From: Heloderma charlesbogerti | Taxonomy: Eukaryota > Chordata > Lepidosauria > Squamata > Helodermatidae | Length of the DNA stretch: 64,000 bases | Assembly (NCBI GenBank): GCA_026122225.1 | Contig: JANEZZ010002661.1 | Span: 372,001 to 436,000 of the forward strand | Direction: 5' to 3' | In this document: piece after piece, positions 9,916 through 21,430 of the stretch | Layout: the number at the start of each line of letters is the position of its first letter | Numbering within the stretch: position 1 is the stretch's first letter | Made by a program: the position numbers and the translations under genes | Notes under the pieces: generated by a model | Seen by the model: the letters and a program-made list of their open reading frames with translations, nothing else | Databases searched by the model: none | Told to the model about the DNA's origin: nothing

Positions 9916-10759
9916 AAACGTGCCACATACTGGGGTGAGGAGGGGAGTTTATAATGAAGTGGGCAGCCCACCTGGAGAATGGGTAGCACCTGAACCTGCA
10001 TGCTATCAGGCCAGAAGTTGTACTTGTGCCAACTAAGAAGCAAAGATCAGTGGGGGGCGAGGGTGGGGGTAGGACAGAGCTCTTTGGAAGTTCACTTGTG
10101 TACACTCAGTCCTGCTATCAGTATTAAATTTGGTACCATAAATCTCCATGCCTAGATTTGTAAAGTATCAGACCTCTAGTAAAGACAGCTTCCTAGCCTG
10201 AGGCCTGTCTAGTGGCATTCTCTGCATTCCAATGCAGGCTGCAATAGCTGCTGCCATAAAGCCTGTCCTGCCCAGCTGTTCACCTGCAAACAAAACACTT
10301 TCTGAATCTCATATGATAAAGATGAGCACAACGGAATTAAAGAGAGGAATGCAAAAGAAAAGAGGTGAGGAGGGGAAATGTGAAAGAGAAAATGTCAATC
10401 CAGAGGTAAAAATATTTTAAAAGGTTATAGAGGGACATAACACTTTCCCTATTCCAACTGCATCTCCACCCAGAGCATCCTGTGGAGCCGTGTGTTTGAA
10501 CGTCTAAAGAGGAAGGGAGGCACGACAAGCTCAGAGTGGAAAGGAAAAGGAGGCATCAGATCCCTGCTGCTTGCAATCTCCATTGCTTTATAGCTGATTT
10601 ATAAGTGAAAAAGGCAGCAGTTTCTCTGCCGTCAGAGACATTAGGGGGTGAAATGCTACAGAAATGAATGGCCATTTGTCATCAACAGTGAAGTCTCTTT
10701 TCCTTTTCTTGTACATTTCATACATCAAAGCCTAAATGGGAGGGGGTGGGCGGGGAGAG
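9916..10759. other. Unannotated sequence
   Basis: No gene or known repeat was recognised in this stretch. Confidence 0.35.
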
Positions 10760-10935
10760 AGGCAACAGTGGATAGTGTTGGACTTCAGATATTGGAAACT
10801 CAGGTTCAAACCCTTATTTGGTTGTGTAGCTCACTGGGTGGCCTCAGTCAAAGTCATCACCCTACAGATGAACCTACCTCATAGGATTGTTGTGAGCCTA
10901 AACTCCTGCTCTAAAGCATTAGTGCTTCTCAAAAA
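10760..10935 (+). repeat. tRNA-derived SINE (squamate type), degenerate
   Basis: A tRNA-like head (GGCAACAGTGGATAG...) is followed by a B-box-like AGGTTCAAACCC at 10802-10813, then the body motifs GTAGCTCACTGGGTGGCCT and CCTACCTCATAGGATTGTTG common to squamate and MIR-like SINEs. The 3' end fades into an A-rich stretch. Plus strand. Confidence 0.7.
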
Positions 10936-11224
10936 AAGAAAAGAAAAGAAGGGATATACACATATGAAACAAAGTATGCATAAGCATACCTGTAATGAGA
11001 AAAGGCTTTGTTTCCTTTGCTAAGCTCCCAAAGGGAGTCCCGTTTCTATTTTTACTTACCATTCATCCATACTTTGAGGCTAAAATCCTTATTCCATTTA
11101 AGTCAATGGCTAAATCCTCATTTGCTTAGGCAGATGAGGAATTGAGCCATAGAGACACTCACTCAAAGCTGAACCAGGATCTGATATCGGGTCTTCCAGG
11201 TCCAACACTCCATCCAGGAGACCT

Positions 11225-11352
11225 GATAGAATGCTAATAAGCATTTTAAATGAGCAAACTGCTGTGGGAACCTTAGTGTATTCTCCCATAGCAACCCTGT
11301 GAGACTGGTTACTATTCTTGCCATTTTACCAACAGGGAACTGAGGTTTAGAT
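11225..11352 (-). repeat. MIR-like SINE fragment
   Basis: The text AGCAACCCTGTGAGACTGG followed by TACTATTCTTGCCATTTTAC and AACTGAGGTTTAG is the reverse of the MIR core and tail (GAGGAAACTGAGGC, CCCCATTTTACAGATG). An ancient amniote SINE on the minus strand; ends indistinct. Confidence 0.65.
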
Positions 11353-11406
11353 ACACACACAGTGGGGCTGTTCACACACACACACACGCTAACCCCCACT
11401 CAGTGG

Positions 11407-12013
11407 CTGAGTTTGGATGATCGGCGGGGGAAACAACGCAGCATCAGTTGTTTTCCCCACCCCTGCCCCACCCTGTGCATGCCAGACACACGACCAGGAT
11501 TACCCTAATAACCCACACTATGTTGCGGGTTGCTGTGTCATCCGAACCCGGCACATGGCATGGGCATCATTCATTTTCACCCACCCTATAACCCATACTA
11601 CAAGGCATGGGCTGCAGGGTGGGTGAAAATGAACTACACCTGCGCCATGTGCCGGGTTTGGACAACACGGTAACCTATGATGCAGTGTGGGTAATTAGGG
11701 TAATCCTGGTTGCATGACTGGCTGGGGGGCGGGGAAACTGGCATTGTGTTGTTTCGCCTGCTGATTGTCCAAACGGTTGTTGTTGAACTGCGGGTTGTTC
11801 ATTGAATGGTGGATTGTTTGCTGAACTGTGGGTTAGCGTGTTGTCTGAACCCAGGACATTTTCCACAAGGTGGCTTGTTAACTACCCTGAACAACCAAAC
11901 AACAAGCCACCTTGTGGAAAATGTCCTGGGTTCAGACAACACACCAATCCATCGTTCATCAAACAACCCACACTCAACCACTGAGTGTGGGTTAGCATGT
12001 TGTGTGAACCCAG
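11407..12013. mobile_element. Large foldback element with CTGGGTTC-type ends
   Basis: The termini are CTGAGTTTGGATGATC at the left and GTTGTGTGAACCCAG at the right, variants of an end read elsewhere as CTGGGTTCRSACAACACG. Inside are several self-complementary segments: a hairpin around ACCCACCCTATAACCC / GGGTGGGT (about 11566-11628), and a perfect 40-nt-armed hairpin (11840-11879 with 11901-11940). Internal copies of the terminal motif (CCGAACCCGGCACATG, TGCCGGGTTTGGACAACACG) suggest the element was built by nested insertion or repeated inversion. Related elements are at 27262-27611 and 55485-55911. It encodes no protein; superfamily not assigned. Confidence 0.75.
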
Positions 12014-12179
12014 TCAAAGACTTTTCCAATTAGCCTGTGGGAGAGGTAAGGCCTAACCCAAATCTCCAAGGTCCATATCCACTGGACAATTTATGCCTCA
12101 TCTGAATCCCCAATATTCAAGCACCTGAACTAGGATGGATGGATCATGTGTTAATTCATAAATCCATTCCATCCATTTT

Positions 12180-12500
12180 TTATATAAATCTGATTTTAAA
12201 AAAAATCACAAAAATTTGCATTTAAATACAAATGTATTATTTTCACAAGATGTACATTTCTGTACACATTTTATCCTAAAATAGGCATTTTGTATGCATT
12301 GGATCCTAAAACACATATTTTATATCCACTTTGATATATGTTTTGAGCTAAGAACTCTATTGCAAAATTTGGGGAAGAGAGAGAACCAAAGGATAACTGC
12401 GTTCCTATCTGCATATTAGTCCAGGAAGTGTGAATCAGGTTGGTTCGCTTAAAAACATAGACCAAACAAAATCCTAGCTCATCCCTGATCTGAATGGCAG
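12180..12500. repeat. AT-rich decayed DNA-transposon-like repeat
   Basis: Repeated words such as TTTGCATTTAAA, TACATTTCTGTACAC and AATAGGCATTTTG and a right edge GCTCATCCCTGA resemble AT-rich hAT remnants like those at 35820-36263. No paired left end or duplication was established. Confidence 0.35.
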
Positions 12501-12990
12501 TAACTAAGTATGTCAGGAAGGAGACCAAAAACTCAAGAGTTCCACTACCACCTGAAACAAACATTTGCTTGGCACAACAGGTAGTGAAGAGTGGCTGTGA
12601 ATCACTAATCTGAACATAGGAAGTGGATTTTTCCCTTCCTGGACCTCCCATTTTTAAAACTGCCCTTGTCTCTGCCTGGAAAAAGCTGTAGGCACTGCAG
12701 TACCAGCTGTTAAGTCTGCTATCACCAGGAATAGCTGACACACACATTCCAAGATCCTAGGGACCACCCTCATTAAGCAAAGCAAGGAGTAGAACTCACT
12801 AAGCACAATGGAAGCAAACGGAGGAGAAATTAGTTTACCATAGGCATTCACAAAGGGCATTGATACTACACAAATGAAATGGAACGTCTGACGATCAGGA
12901 AGATATGACTGAGAAAAAACAACTATTTATTCACTGGCCTTTCATAATCTGTGTGCTGGTTTCTGAATCAGACTTGCATCTGTCTATACC

Positions 12991-13313
12991 CAGGGTGGGC
13001 AACTTGTGTCCCTCCAAATGTTGTTGGACTGCAACTCCCATCAGCCCTAGCCAGCACAGCCGATGGCAGGGGATGATGGGAGTTGCAGTCCAACATCTGG
13101 AGGGACACAAATTGCCCACCTAGAGATGTGAAGGCTTGCCCCCCCCCCGGGAAAAATGGGAGAGGGAGCAGAAAAAAACACAAACCTATTTTCCCATTTT
13201 TTCCCAGGGATTTTTGGTAAAATCTGGTTTCACCTTGAATTTTTCCAGTCTCTACCCTGCCTCTATTTTTTCTGGTTTGTTTCAAGGCCTTCACATCTCT
13301 GTGCCCACCCCTG
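12991..13313. mobile_element. Foldback hAT-like MITE, interrupted by a nested element
   Basis: The left end CAGGGTGGGCAACTTGTG and the right inner arm with ACAAATTGCCCACC are reverse complements over about 60 bp each, meeting near the CCCTAGCCAGCACAGCC centre. The terminal motif CAGGG(G)TGGGCAA is completed on the far side of the nested insertion by TGCCCACCCCTG (13302-13313). The element is therefore a hairpin MITE into whose right arm another element (13121-13301) jumped. Confidence 0.82.
13121..13301. mobile_element. Small hAT-like element nested in a MITE
   Basis: The ends are TAGAGATGTGAAGGC and GCCTTCACATCTCTG, inverted but for the last base. A perfect 8-bp target duplication TGCCCACC (13113-13120 and 13302-13309) lies in the right arm of the outer MITE. 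The body of 181 bp contains a C run and pyrimidine-rich TTTTTCCC tracts and no gene. Confidence 0.88.
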
Positions 13314-13550
13314 ATGTAGGCCAATTAACCACCTAAAACATATGCATCTTCTGCTCTCTGACTGCATGCACACTTTTGAGTATGTTGCCCAGGGGTTTCT
13401 AAAGTGAGTTTTAAGTTTATCCTGTGTTAAGTCTCCCCACATTTATGTCCTAGTAATGATAAGTAAGGAGAGATAATGAGGAAACCACAAAGAACACTTG
13501 TGATATGTAAAGGGCTGGAATTGATTCCTCCCACAAGATGACACATTTCA

Positions 13551-13960
13551 TCTATTTATTTATTTACTGCACTTTCAAACTGCCCAAGTGCTCTAGACAG
13601 TGTACAATACATTAAAAACATAAAATACAAACATCAAAACAAAGAATAAAAACAGTGCAGAATTAAAACCAGCAGCAGAATAAAGTTCTTAAAAGCAATA
13701 AAACAGTTCTTAAAATGCCTGAGAGAATAAAAAGATCTTCACTTGGTGCTGAAAAGACCATAAACACAGGCACCAGGAGAGTCCCTCTGGGGAGGACATT
13801 CCACAGATGGGGGGCCACCACTGAAAAGGCCCGCCCTCTTTTAGCGACACACCTCATCTCATTTGGCAGGGGCACCTGGAGAAGGGCCTCAGATGATAAC
13901 TTTAATATCCAGGTAGATAAAGCTGAGTATTCTCTGAAACAGCTACCCCAAAGTCACAAC
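13551..13960 (-). mobile_element. 3' fragment of an L2-type LINE
   Basis: On the minus strand, the sequence encodes the C-terminal end typical of squamate L2 reverse transcriptase proteins (RGRAFSVVAPHLWN at about 13790-13835) and is followed by a 3' UTR and a (TAAA)n tail, seen on the plus strand as TCTATTTATTTATTTACTG at 13551. Only the last ~400 bp is kept, as expected from 5' truncation during target-primed reverse transcription. The frame is short and interrupted. Confidence 0.8.
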
Positions 13961-15394
13961 TGAAGTAAGGCATGACCATACACAATTGCCAATAAATATT
14001 TTTTTAAAAAAACACCCTGTCAGCTAAAAACCTATAAAATATGAACCATCAGATAGGCCCTCAGTCCGCCACACTTCACTCCATAGGCACTCCAGCAATT
14101 CACACCTATCATATAGCTAAAATATAATGGGGGGAAGGAGAGTTGATACATGTGACCACTGAGATGCTGCACTGCATCTTTTCCACTGAAGCATGTCAGT
14201 ATTATGAAGACAAATCTGAGGAATATTTTAAGAGCTGTGATGGAAGATACACAAGGCCCAAGTAATTTAGAGATGGTTTACTGCCAAGTAAATCTTTAAT
14301 GTTTTTTGTGGGGAGGGAGGTTGCAGGCACATTCTAAAAAACTGTAAATTCAGCTCTGGTGCTAATTTAAAACACATTCTGCTAATTGTTTATTTAAAAT
14401 TCACCAACATGCCTATGAAAAGCAAACTAGTTTATCTTTGTGCCTCACAACCTTCAGATTACTAAGCTCCTCCCACCACCATTCAATTTTGTTCAGAGTA
14501 TGTGATGCTTAGAGGAACAATTACTTAAATGAACAGTACTTTTGACATGTGCAGAGTGTTTCATCTCAAACACCCAAAGAAAATGAACAAGCGCTTCCTG
14601 AAGCCTGTTAAAAGTTTGGGTTCAGCTGGGAGGGCAATCTGGATTTCAATGCTAATTGCAAGCATTCTGATTTATCATAGAAGATTCAACTCCTGGCATT
14701 TTGCATTTGCTCCAAAATGCTGGCATAGCTGGAAGTGTAGGGGGTGGGGTGGGGGAGATGCTGTAACAATCTCATTGTTTAGTGTCTGACAGCCTGACTA
14801 GCTAAACATCTGTTTGAAATATTAATAACTGTCAGATGGGAACAGCTCAGGGGCTCTGTACGATTTCACACCATCTGTTTGTAGAATAAACACACTTACA
14901 TACAAACACTTAAAAACATTTTGTCTGAGTTCTATATTCCTGGCCTGCCACAGTCTGCATATGTAGGTTGATGGGAGGTAGGGGAGTATTCTGGCCCACG
15001 ACCATGTGGGCTGATAAGTCTGAACAAGATACTGGGGAAGACAATAACTAAGGGCCAATTCATGTTACATTGCAGACATGTTTGCCATTTGTCGATTTTG
15101 TATCTCCCAATAAACACTGGAAACATCCATAAACAAGCTGTATATGTCAGCTAGATAGCCACAGTCAACTGTAACTCCAAGGCACAAAACCAGTGCATGT
15201 CCCAATGTATTTACAGATACTTTCCCCCTTCAAACACTATGTGTTTACTAGAAGACAGGTTGTGAAGAATCTGCAAATGCATCAGCTGCATAAAGTGTGA
15301 ATCGGCCCACTGAGTCAAAAACATGGAAGAAGAAGAAAGAATCCATGCATATTTAATCAAAGTGGCATAAAGGCACTCACCAACCATTTGTATT
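13961..15394. other. Unannotated sequence
   Basis: No gene or repeat recognised. About 14525-14740 is less repeat-like in composition but shows no splice-flanked coding frame that I can support. Confidence 0.35.
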
Positions 15395-15396
15395 TT

Positions 15397-15402
15397 TATC
15401 TA

Positions 15403-15493
<91 letters not shown>

Positions 15494-15497
15494 CTAT
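15397..15497. repeat. Compound (TGTC)n/(TATC)n microsatellite
   Basis: Roughly 11 units of CTGT followed by roughly 13 units of CTAT, a clean switch within a pure tetranucleotide array. Confidence 0.97.
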
Positions 15498-15731
15498 CTC
15501 CTCTTAATATTAGTTTTCTTAAAGAATGGGGGAAAGATACCTTAAAAACAAACAAACCAGTGTACTTTCTTAATTTTCCTTTGGAAGATATGCATACTAC
15601 TGCTTTTAAAATATCTCATATAGTCGTTCACATCTAATAGCTGACAGGAGCTCTAGCTTATTTCTAACACCTACAGCAGGGGCATTGCTAGGTTCTTAAA
15701 AGATCTGGGCCACAGGCCCATAACAAAAATT

Positions 15732-15734
<3 letters not shown>

Positions 15735-15773
<39 letters not shown>

Positions 15774-15823
15774 AGTCTAAACGCACCTCTAATATATGTG
15801 TGTGTGTGTGTGGTGTGTGCATG
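15735..15823. repeat. (AT)n and (TG)n microsatellites
   Basis: An AT run of about 36 bp (15735-15770) is followed closely by a TG-rich run (15797-15823). They sit just left of the Gypsy element. Confidence 0.95.
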
Positions 15824-15877
15824 TGGTGTGCTTGCATATGTGCATAGATTACATACAAGTACAAAAAAGGGCCACGA

Positions 15878-16410
15878 TGTCAGGGTGGAAACTGAGCCCA
15901 TAGAATCCCAGAGCAGTTCTGATTCTGAGGAGGAACAGCAATCTGTGGGAGAGGAACCCGCTCATCCCTCACAGGCACAGCAGCTGGCAGAAATTCCTCC
16001 TGCCAGCATTCCTGGGATAGATAGTGACCCTGGCAGTGAGACAGTACAGGAGGGGGGCTTGCTAGGCGCTCAACGCAGGGAGCGAAGAGCGATGGAGGGC
16101 GCGGAAAGGAGGCGTAGCGCCCGTTTGGCGCGCAAGCAATGGTCGTGTCCTGTGGACCCAAGGGAAAGAGGGAGGAACTCTCCCTAGCCCATAAGTTCAG
16201 GGTCTGCAAGTGATTCTCCTTCAAACGGGGACCAACTGCCTAACCTGGAGCATAGGCTACTCTGCTGTTCATTGCTTAGTCGCTGGTGATCAGCATCTGA
16301 AAGAGTCATTAAGTTGTAAAAGGATTAAAGCCTTGAAAAGAATCCTTTCATCTGTGTCTTGAGTTGGCTATTGGAGTGTACTGAAAGAGGCTGCTAGGGC
16401 GCTCCTGACA
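15878..16410 (+). repeat. 5' LTR of the Gypsy element
   Basis: 533 bp, TG...CA ends. By eye it differs from the 3' LTR at about 40 positions plus a 6-bp indel, most of them in the first 300 bp and many of them C/T or G/A, consistent with an old insertion and CpG decay. It carries an AATGG..., TTAAAGCCTTGAAAAG stretch near its end that may include R/U5 signals, not resolved. Confidence 0.93.
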
Positions 16411-16458
16411 GCTTGGTCCCTGTTCCTCTTTTTTTTTCTCTCTCTTCTCCTACTGCCG

Positions 16459-17415
16459 ATGGAGGTTGCCAGGGACCCGGCAGTGCAAGCTGTGGCACAA
16501 GAGAACCAGGTTCTCCATGATCAAGTGGCTCAACTGATGACTGCTGTACAGAATCTGCAAGCTGCGGTTCAACCCCCACCACCTCTGATTCCCCCCCGCC
16601 GCAAGTGCCCGGTGGCTTTGCTAGACACTTTCTTCAGGTGAGAAAAGACTTTTTCAGATTTTCTGGGCCCAATCGGAATTGTACATGCACCTACAACAGG
16701 AGGATTTCCTGACAGAACAGGTTTGTGTGGGCTTCATCATTAACCTACTTTCAGGCGTGGCAGCTAAATGGGCTTCGGGACTTCTTCTCACTAATGACCC
16801 CCTGCTCGGGGACTATCAAGGTTTCATGACAGCGATGGCCCTTTTTTTGGTGACGCACTGCACATGCAGACGGCTTCTCAGGAGATTCGCTGCCTCAGGC
16901 AGGGCAAGGACTCAGTTTCCAGCTACGCAACAACTTTTTGTTTGCTGATGCAGGATTTACAGTGGAATGATGCCACACTGGTGGCTCAGTTTTTGGATGG
17001 TTTGAACAACGAGATCTTGGATGAGTTGGCGTGCACGCCTAGCCCGCCTACTTTGGAGGACCTCATCCAGACCTGCCTCCAGATAGTCAGCTGGAGGGGC
17101 ACCAGCAGACCCGGCGGGCACCAGCAGACCCGGCGGGGCGCCGGGGGCTGAGTTTTCCCTCCTCCCATTCCCCCATATTTCCTGCCCCCTCCCCCACCCC
17201 CCACCCCTGCGGTGGGGGCGGAGGAGACCCCGATGCAGCTGGGAGCTACCCGAGCCCCGCCGCCGCCGGAGGAACTAGAGCGGCGGCGTGCGGAGCGCCG
17301 ATGCTTTTGGTGTGGAAAGCTGGGACATTTCGCCAAAACCTGCCGTGCTAGATCTGCAGCCCCACTGCCTCCCCCTCCTCTCCTTCCTCCTCCTCCTCCT
17401 CGTCCCCAGGCCTGA
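16459..17415 (+). pseudogene. Gypsy gag, broken
   Basis: Three plus-strand frames together show a Gypsy-type Gag, the structural protein of the particle. The first (16459-16641) has a coiled-coil-like QAVAQENQVLHDQVAQLM start and a proline-rich stretch, ending in an early stop. The capsid-like middle (GVAAKWASGLL, then DSVSSYATTF and FLDGLNNEILDELA) is split between two frames at about 16679-16948 and 16864-17151. A CCHC zinc knuckle (CFWCGKLGHFAKTC, 17302-17343), the RNA-binding part of Gag, lies in the third (17212-17415). At least three frame disruptions make it non-functional. Confidence 0.88.
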
Positions 17416-17477
17416 CTAGGCTGCCCCCCAAGCCTGTTGGGGGTCTCCAGTGTGGGGGTCGATTCCACACCAGGTGG

Positions 17478-20400
17478 GTGCCTTCCACAACCCCCCCACC
17501 CTCCCATCTGCTATTGCATGTTCACCTCCGCTCCTCCCAGTGGGGTGGGGTGGAGGCCCTGGCTTTAGTGGACTCTGGGGCTATGACCAGTTTCATGGAC
17601 GAAACATTCGCCCTCTTCCACAAGATTCCTACCCTGCCCCTTCCTGCCCCCTTGGCAGTGGAGACCATCGATGGGCGTCCTCTTTCATCGGGCGTGGTGA
17701 CCCAGATTACAGTTCCACTCAGTCTGCGCACCCAGTCCCACATTGAGCAGATTCAGTTTCACTTGGCCAAGGTTCCCTAATACCCAATCGTGCTGGGTGT
17801 TTCCTGGCTCTCTAAGCATAATCCTCAGATTTCTTGGGGGCTTCAGCAAGTGGAATTTGCGTCTCCCTACTGCTGGGAGCATTGCCTCCCGAATGAGGCA
17901 CCAGTCCCAGTCCAGGCCTTAACCCTTTCCTCCCCCTCCTCGTCTGCTTCTGGCAGTTCTTCAGCTACTGTGATCCTCCCAGAGAAGTATGCAGCTTTTC
18001 GGGATGTTTTCGACAAGAAGGCTGACCAGCTCCCCCCACACCGCCCATTTGACTATGCCATTAACCTTATTCCAGGGGCGACCATCCCCACTGGACGACT
18101 GTATTCGACGTCGGAGCCAGAACTTCGAGCTCTGCAAGAGTTTTTGGACACAAACCTCAAACGTGGCTTCATTCGCCCCTCCTCCTCCTCTGCCTGCTCC
18201 CCTACCATCTTTGTGACCAAGAAATCAGGAGAACTCCACCCGATGCACAATTACAGAGCGTTGAATGTGGTCTCGATCCCCGACAAGTACCCCCTCCCCT
18301 TCATACCCAAGATGCTGGAGCGCCTGGGGTGAGCCAAGATTTTCACAAAGTTGGACCTGCGTGGCGCCTACAATCTGATTTGCATCTGGGAGGGGGAAGA
18401 GTGGAAGACCTGTTTCGGCACCCGGTACGGAGTGTATGAATACTTAGTGATGCCTTTTGGGCTCGCCTGCGTCCCCCCACGTTTTTGCGTTGTATGAATG
18501 CCATCTTCCGGGACTATTTGGACACTTTCCTCATTGTGTATCTCGATGATTTACTTATATTTTCTGAGGACCCCCACGCCCATTAGCACCATGTCTCCGC
18601 CGTCCTCCAGCGCCTCCGTGAGCACCATCTGTAATGTGCATTTGACCTAACCTCTTTGGACTATCTCGGCTACATTATCTCAGCTGATGGCATCAGGATG
18701 GATCCTGCAAAGGTCCAGGCTGTCCTCTCCTGGCAGGCTCCATCCACCAAGAAGGACTTGCAACATTTTCTGGGGTTTGCTAATTTTTACAGAAAGTTCC
18801 TACCCAGCTTTGCTCAGCTGACATCTCCTCTCACGGACCTCCTTAAGGGCAGGAAATCTCCTTTTCATTGGACGGCATCTGCCCAACAGGCTTTCGAGGA
18901 ACTTAAGAAGCTTTTTAGTTCTGAGCCGATCCTGTTACATCCCGACCCGAGGAAGCCTTTTGTAGTGCAAACGGATGCTTCTGACTTTGCAGTGGGGGCG
19001 GTGCTTTTTCAGCCAGATCGGGCGGGCGGCGGGTTGCAACCCTGCACCTACCACTCCAGGAAGCTGAACATGTCTGAGAGGAATTATACCATCTGGGAGA
19101 AGGAACTCATGGCCATCAAGTCCTCTTTGGAGACCTGGCGTCATCTGCTGGAGGGGGCACAGCACCCAGTCGAAATTAGAACCGACCATCACAACCTGGA
19201 ATATCTTCAGACAGCCCGTGCCTTAAACCAGCAGCAGATTAGGTGGTCGCTTTTTTTTTCCTGGTTCCACCTTAAGATTTGCCATGTGAAGGCCTCCTAC
19301 AACCTACAAGCAGATGCTCTTTCTCGTAAGCCGGACCTCCAGCCAGGGGGTGAGGGAAATCCCCCCCTCTGATTCTCCCCCCCCAGAGCCTGGCGGCAGC
19401 TGTGGTACCTCGCTCTTGGGAGGAGCTCCTTCACTTGGTACAGGCTCAGGATGCTTTTGTCTGCACAACAGTGGAGGAATTGGGCTAGCCTCTGCCCCCC
19501 CACTCTACCCCCTTCTCTTTGCGAGGTGGCCTGATTTACCATTCCAGCCAGGTCTATGTGCCTTCTAGACCCGTCCACGAGAAGGTCCTCCATCAGTGCC
19601 ATGACTCCCCCACCGCTGGGCATTTTGGCGTCGCCAAGACCCTGCACGGAGTGACGCAGGATTTTTGGTGGCCTCGTGTATGTCAGGATGTTAAGACCTG
19701 TGTCGCCTCCTGCCCAACCTGCCAGCGGGCGAAGGCCCCCTCAGGCAAGCCCACAGGCTTGCTTCACCCCCTGCCTACCCCCTCAGGACCTTGGAAACTG
19801 CTCTCTCTTGACTTCATCACTGACTTGCCTCCCTCACACGGTAAGACCACCATTCTGGTGGTGGTGGATTAGTTTTCTAAGATGGCCCATTTTGTCCCCT
19901 GCTCTGGGTTGCCCACAGCCAAGTAGACGGCAGAGCTTTTTTGGCGCATGTTTTCCGGCTCCACGGATGGCCCGAGGGTCTCATTTCAGATAGGGGGCCC
20001 AATTCACTGCCCATTTCTGGAGGGAGCTACTTGGGCTTCTCCATGTGACGCTCCGTCTTTCCTCTGCCCACCATCCACAGACGGATGGTCAGACCAAGCG
20101 CACCAATGCGACTCTGGAGCAATATTTGCGCTGTTATGTCAATTACCAGCAAGATGACTGGTTTTCCTTGCTGCCTCTCACAGAATTTACTTATAACAAT
20201 GCCTGCCATGCTTCCACCCACCAAACTCCATTTTTTGCCAATTTTGGTTACCATGCCAAGGCTTTCCCATCCACCCTAGCTCCCTCTTCGGTGCCGGTGG
20301 CCCATGACTTTTTAGAGGAGTTGCTAGCGGTACACCACCTCTTACGGGACTCCCTCGAGCAAGCCAAGACAGCCTACAAGACCTCTGCGGACTGGTGTCG

Positions 20401-20814
20401 CCAGCTGGGTCCATCTCTGCAACTGGGGGACTGGGTTTGGTTGTCCACCCAATACCTCCCCTCTCACTCGCCCGCAAGGAAGCTCGCACCTCGCCGCATG
20501 GGGCCTTTCCAGATTACGGCCCAGATTAACCCTGTTGCTTTTCGCCTGGCTCTCCCCCCCTCCATGAAATCCATCCTGTTTTTCATCGGTCCTTGCTGTC
20601 CCCCCTGGTTTTTGGTGACTCTCATCGTTCGGTCGGCTCCCCACTGCCGACAATGCTGGTGGAGGGGGAGGAGGAGTTTGACGTCGTGGAGATTCTGGAC
20701 TCCCGCCTTTCTTGCAGCCGCCTGCAATATCTAGTGGACTGGAAGGGGTATGGGCCAGATGAGCGATCCTGGGAACCCGCGGAAAATGTGCATGCTCCGT
20801 TGCTGCTGAGGTGA
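17478..20814 (+). pseudogene. Gypsy pol (protease, RT, RNase H, integrase, chromodomain), broken
   Basis: The protease active site is ALVDSGAMTSF (about 17550-17595). Reverse transcriptase runs about 17970-18650, with [11 protein letters not shown] after an in-frame stop (18330-18332), MPFGLA, and the catalytic VYLDDLL (YLDD at 18539-18550). RNase H follows (QTDASDFAVGAVL at about 18968-19008; 18656-19372). Integrase begins with its HHCC zinc finger (GHFGVAKTL to SCPTCQRAK, about 19620-19735) and continues with the core, including SSAHHPQTDGQTKRTNATLE near 20060, across further frameshifts. A chromodomain (YLVDWKGYGPDERSWEPAEN, about 20728-20787) closes it; in chromoviruses this domain steers integration toward particular chromatin. 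Frames change at least five times, so no enzyme can be made. Confidence 0.93.
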
Positions 20815-20891
20815 TTCCACCAGCTGTACCCCCACAAATCCAGGGCCCCAGGGGAGGGGCACGAGGGGGGGCCTCATAGGACCGGGGATGA

Positions 20892-21430
20892 TGTCAGGGT
20901 GGAAACTGAGCCCATAGAACCCCAGAGCAGTTCTGATTCTGAGGAAGAACAGCAATTCATGGGAGAGGAGCCTGCTCATCCCTCACAGGCACAGCAGCTG
21001 GCAGAGATTCCTCCTGCCAGCATTCCTGAGATAGATAGTGACCCTGGCAGTGAGAGAGTGTGGGAGGGGGGCTTGCCAGATGCTCGACGCAGACGCAGGG
21101 AGTGACGAGTGATGGAGGGTGCGGAAAGGAGGCATAGCGCCCATTTGGCGCACAAGCAACGGCCGCCTCCCGTGGACCCAAGGGAAAGAGGGAGGATCTC
21201 TCCCTAGCCCATAAATTCAGGGTCTGCAAGTGATTCTCCTTTAAACGGGGACCAACTGCCTAACCCGGAGCATAGGCTACTCTGCTGTTCATTGCTTAGT
21301 CACTGGTGATCAGCATCTGAAAGAGTCATTAAGTTGTAAAAGGATTAAAGCCTTGAAAAGAATCCTTTTGTCTGTGTCCTGAGTTGGCTATTGGAGTGTA
21401 CTGAAAGAGGCCGCTAGGGCACTCCTGACA
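20892..21430 (+). repeat. 3' LTR of the Gypsy element
   Basis: 539 bp, starting TGTCAGGGTGGAAACTGAG and ending GGGCACTCCTGACA. It pairs with 15878-16410. Directly before it is the purine-rich GGGGAGGGGCACGAGG tract. Confidence 0.94.

Larger units (their letters stand above)
15878..21430 (+). mobile_element. Chromodomain Ty3/Gypsy LTR retrotransposon (decayed)
   Basis: A 5553-bp element has two LTRs beginning TGTCAGGG and ending CTCCTGACA, and between them decayed gag and pol in the order gag, protease, reverse transcriptase, RNase H, integrase, chromodomain. That order and the C-terminal chromodomain place it among the chromoviruses of the Gypsy group (Sushi-like in vertebrates). A purine-rich tract before the 3' LTR (about 20845-20870) can serve as polypurine tract. 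The five bases on either side (CACGA, CAGTT) do not match, so no target duplication is visible. The element is dead: many frameshifts and stops. Confidence 0.95.

Noticed and set aside
12101..12497. hAT element with TCTGAAT(C/G) as target duplication
   Set aside because: The right edge GCTCATCCCTGA looked like a terminus, but the bases after the left TCTGAATC do not match an inverted end.
12271..12747. Minus-strand open frame of 158 codons
   Set aside because: No recognisable domain, AT-rich repeat text at one end, no splice or conservation evidence.
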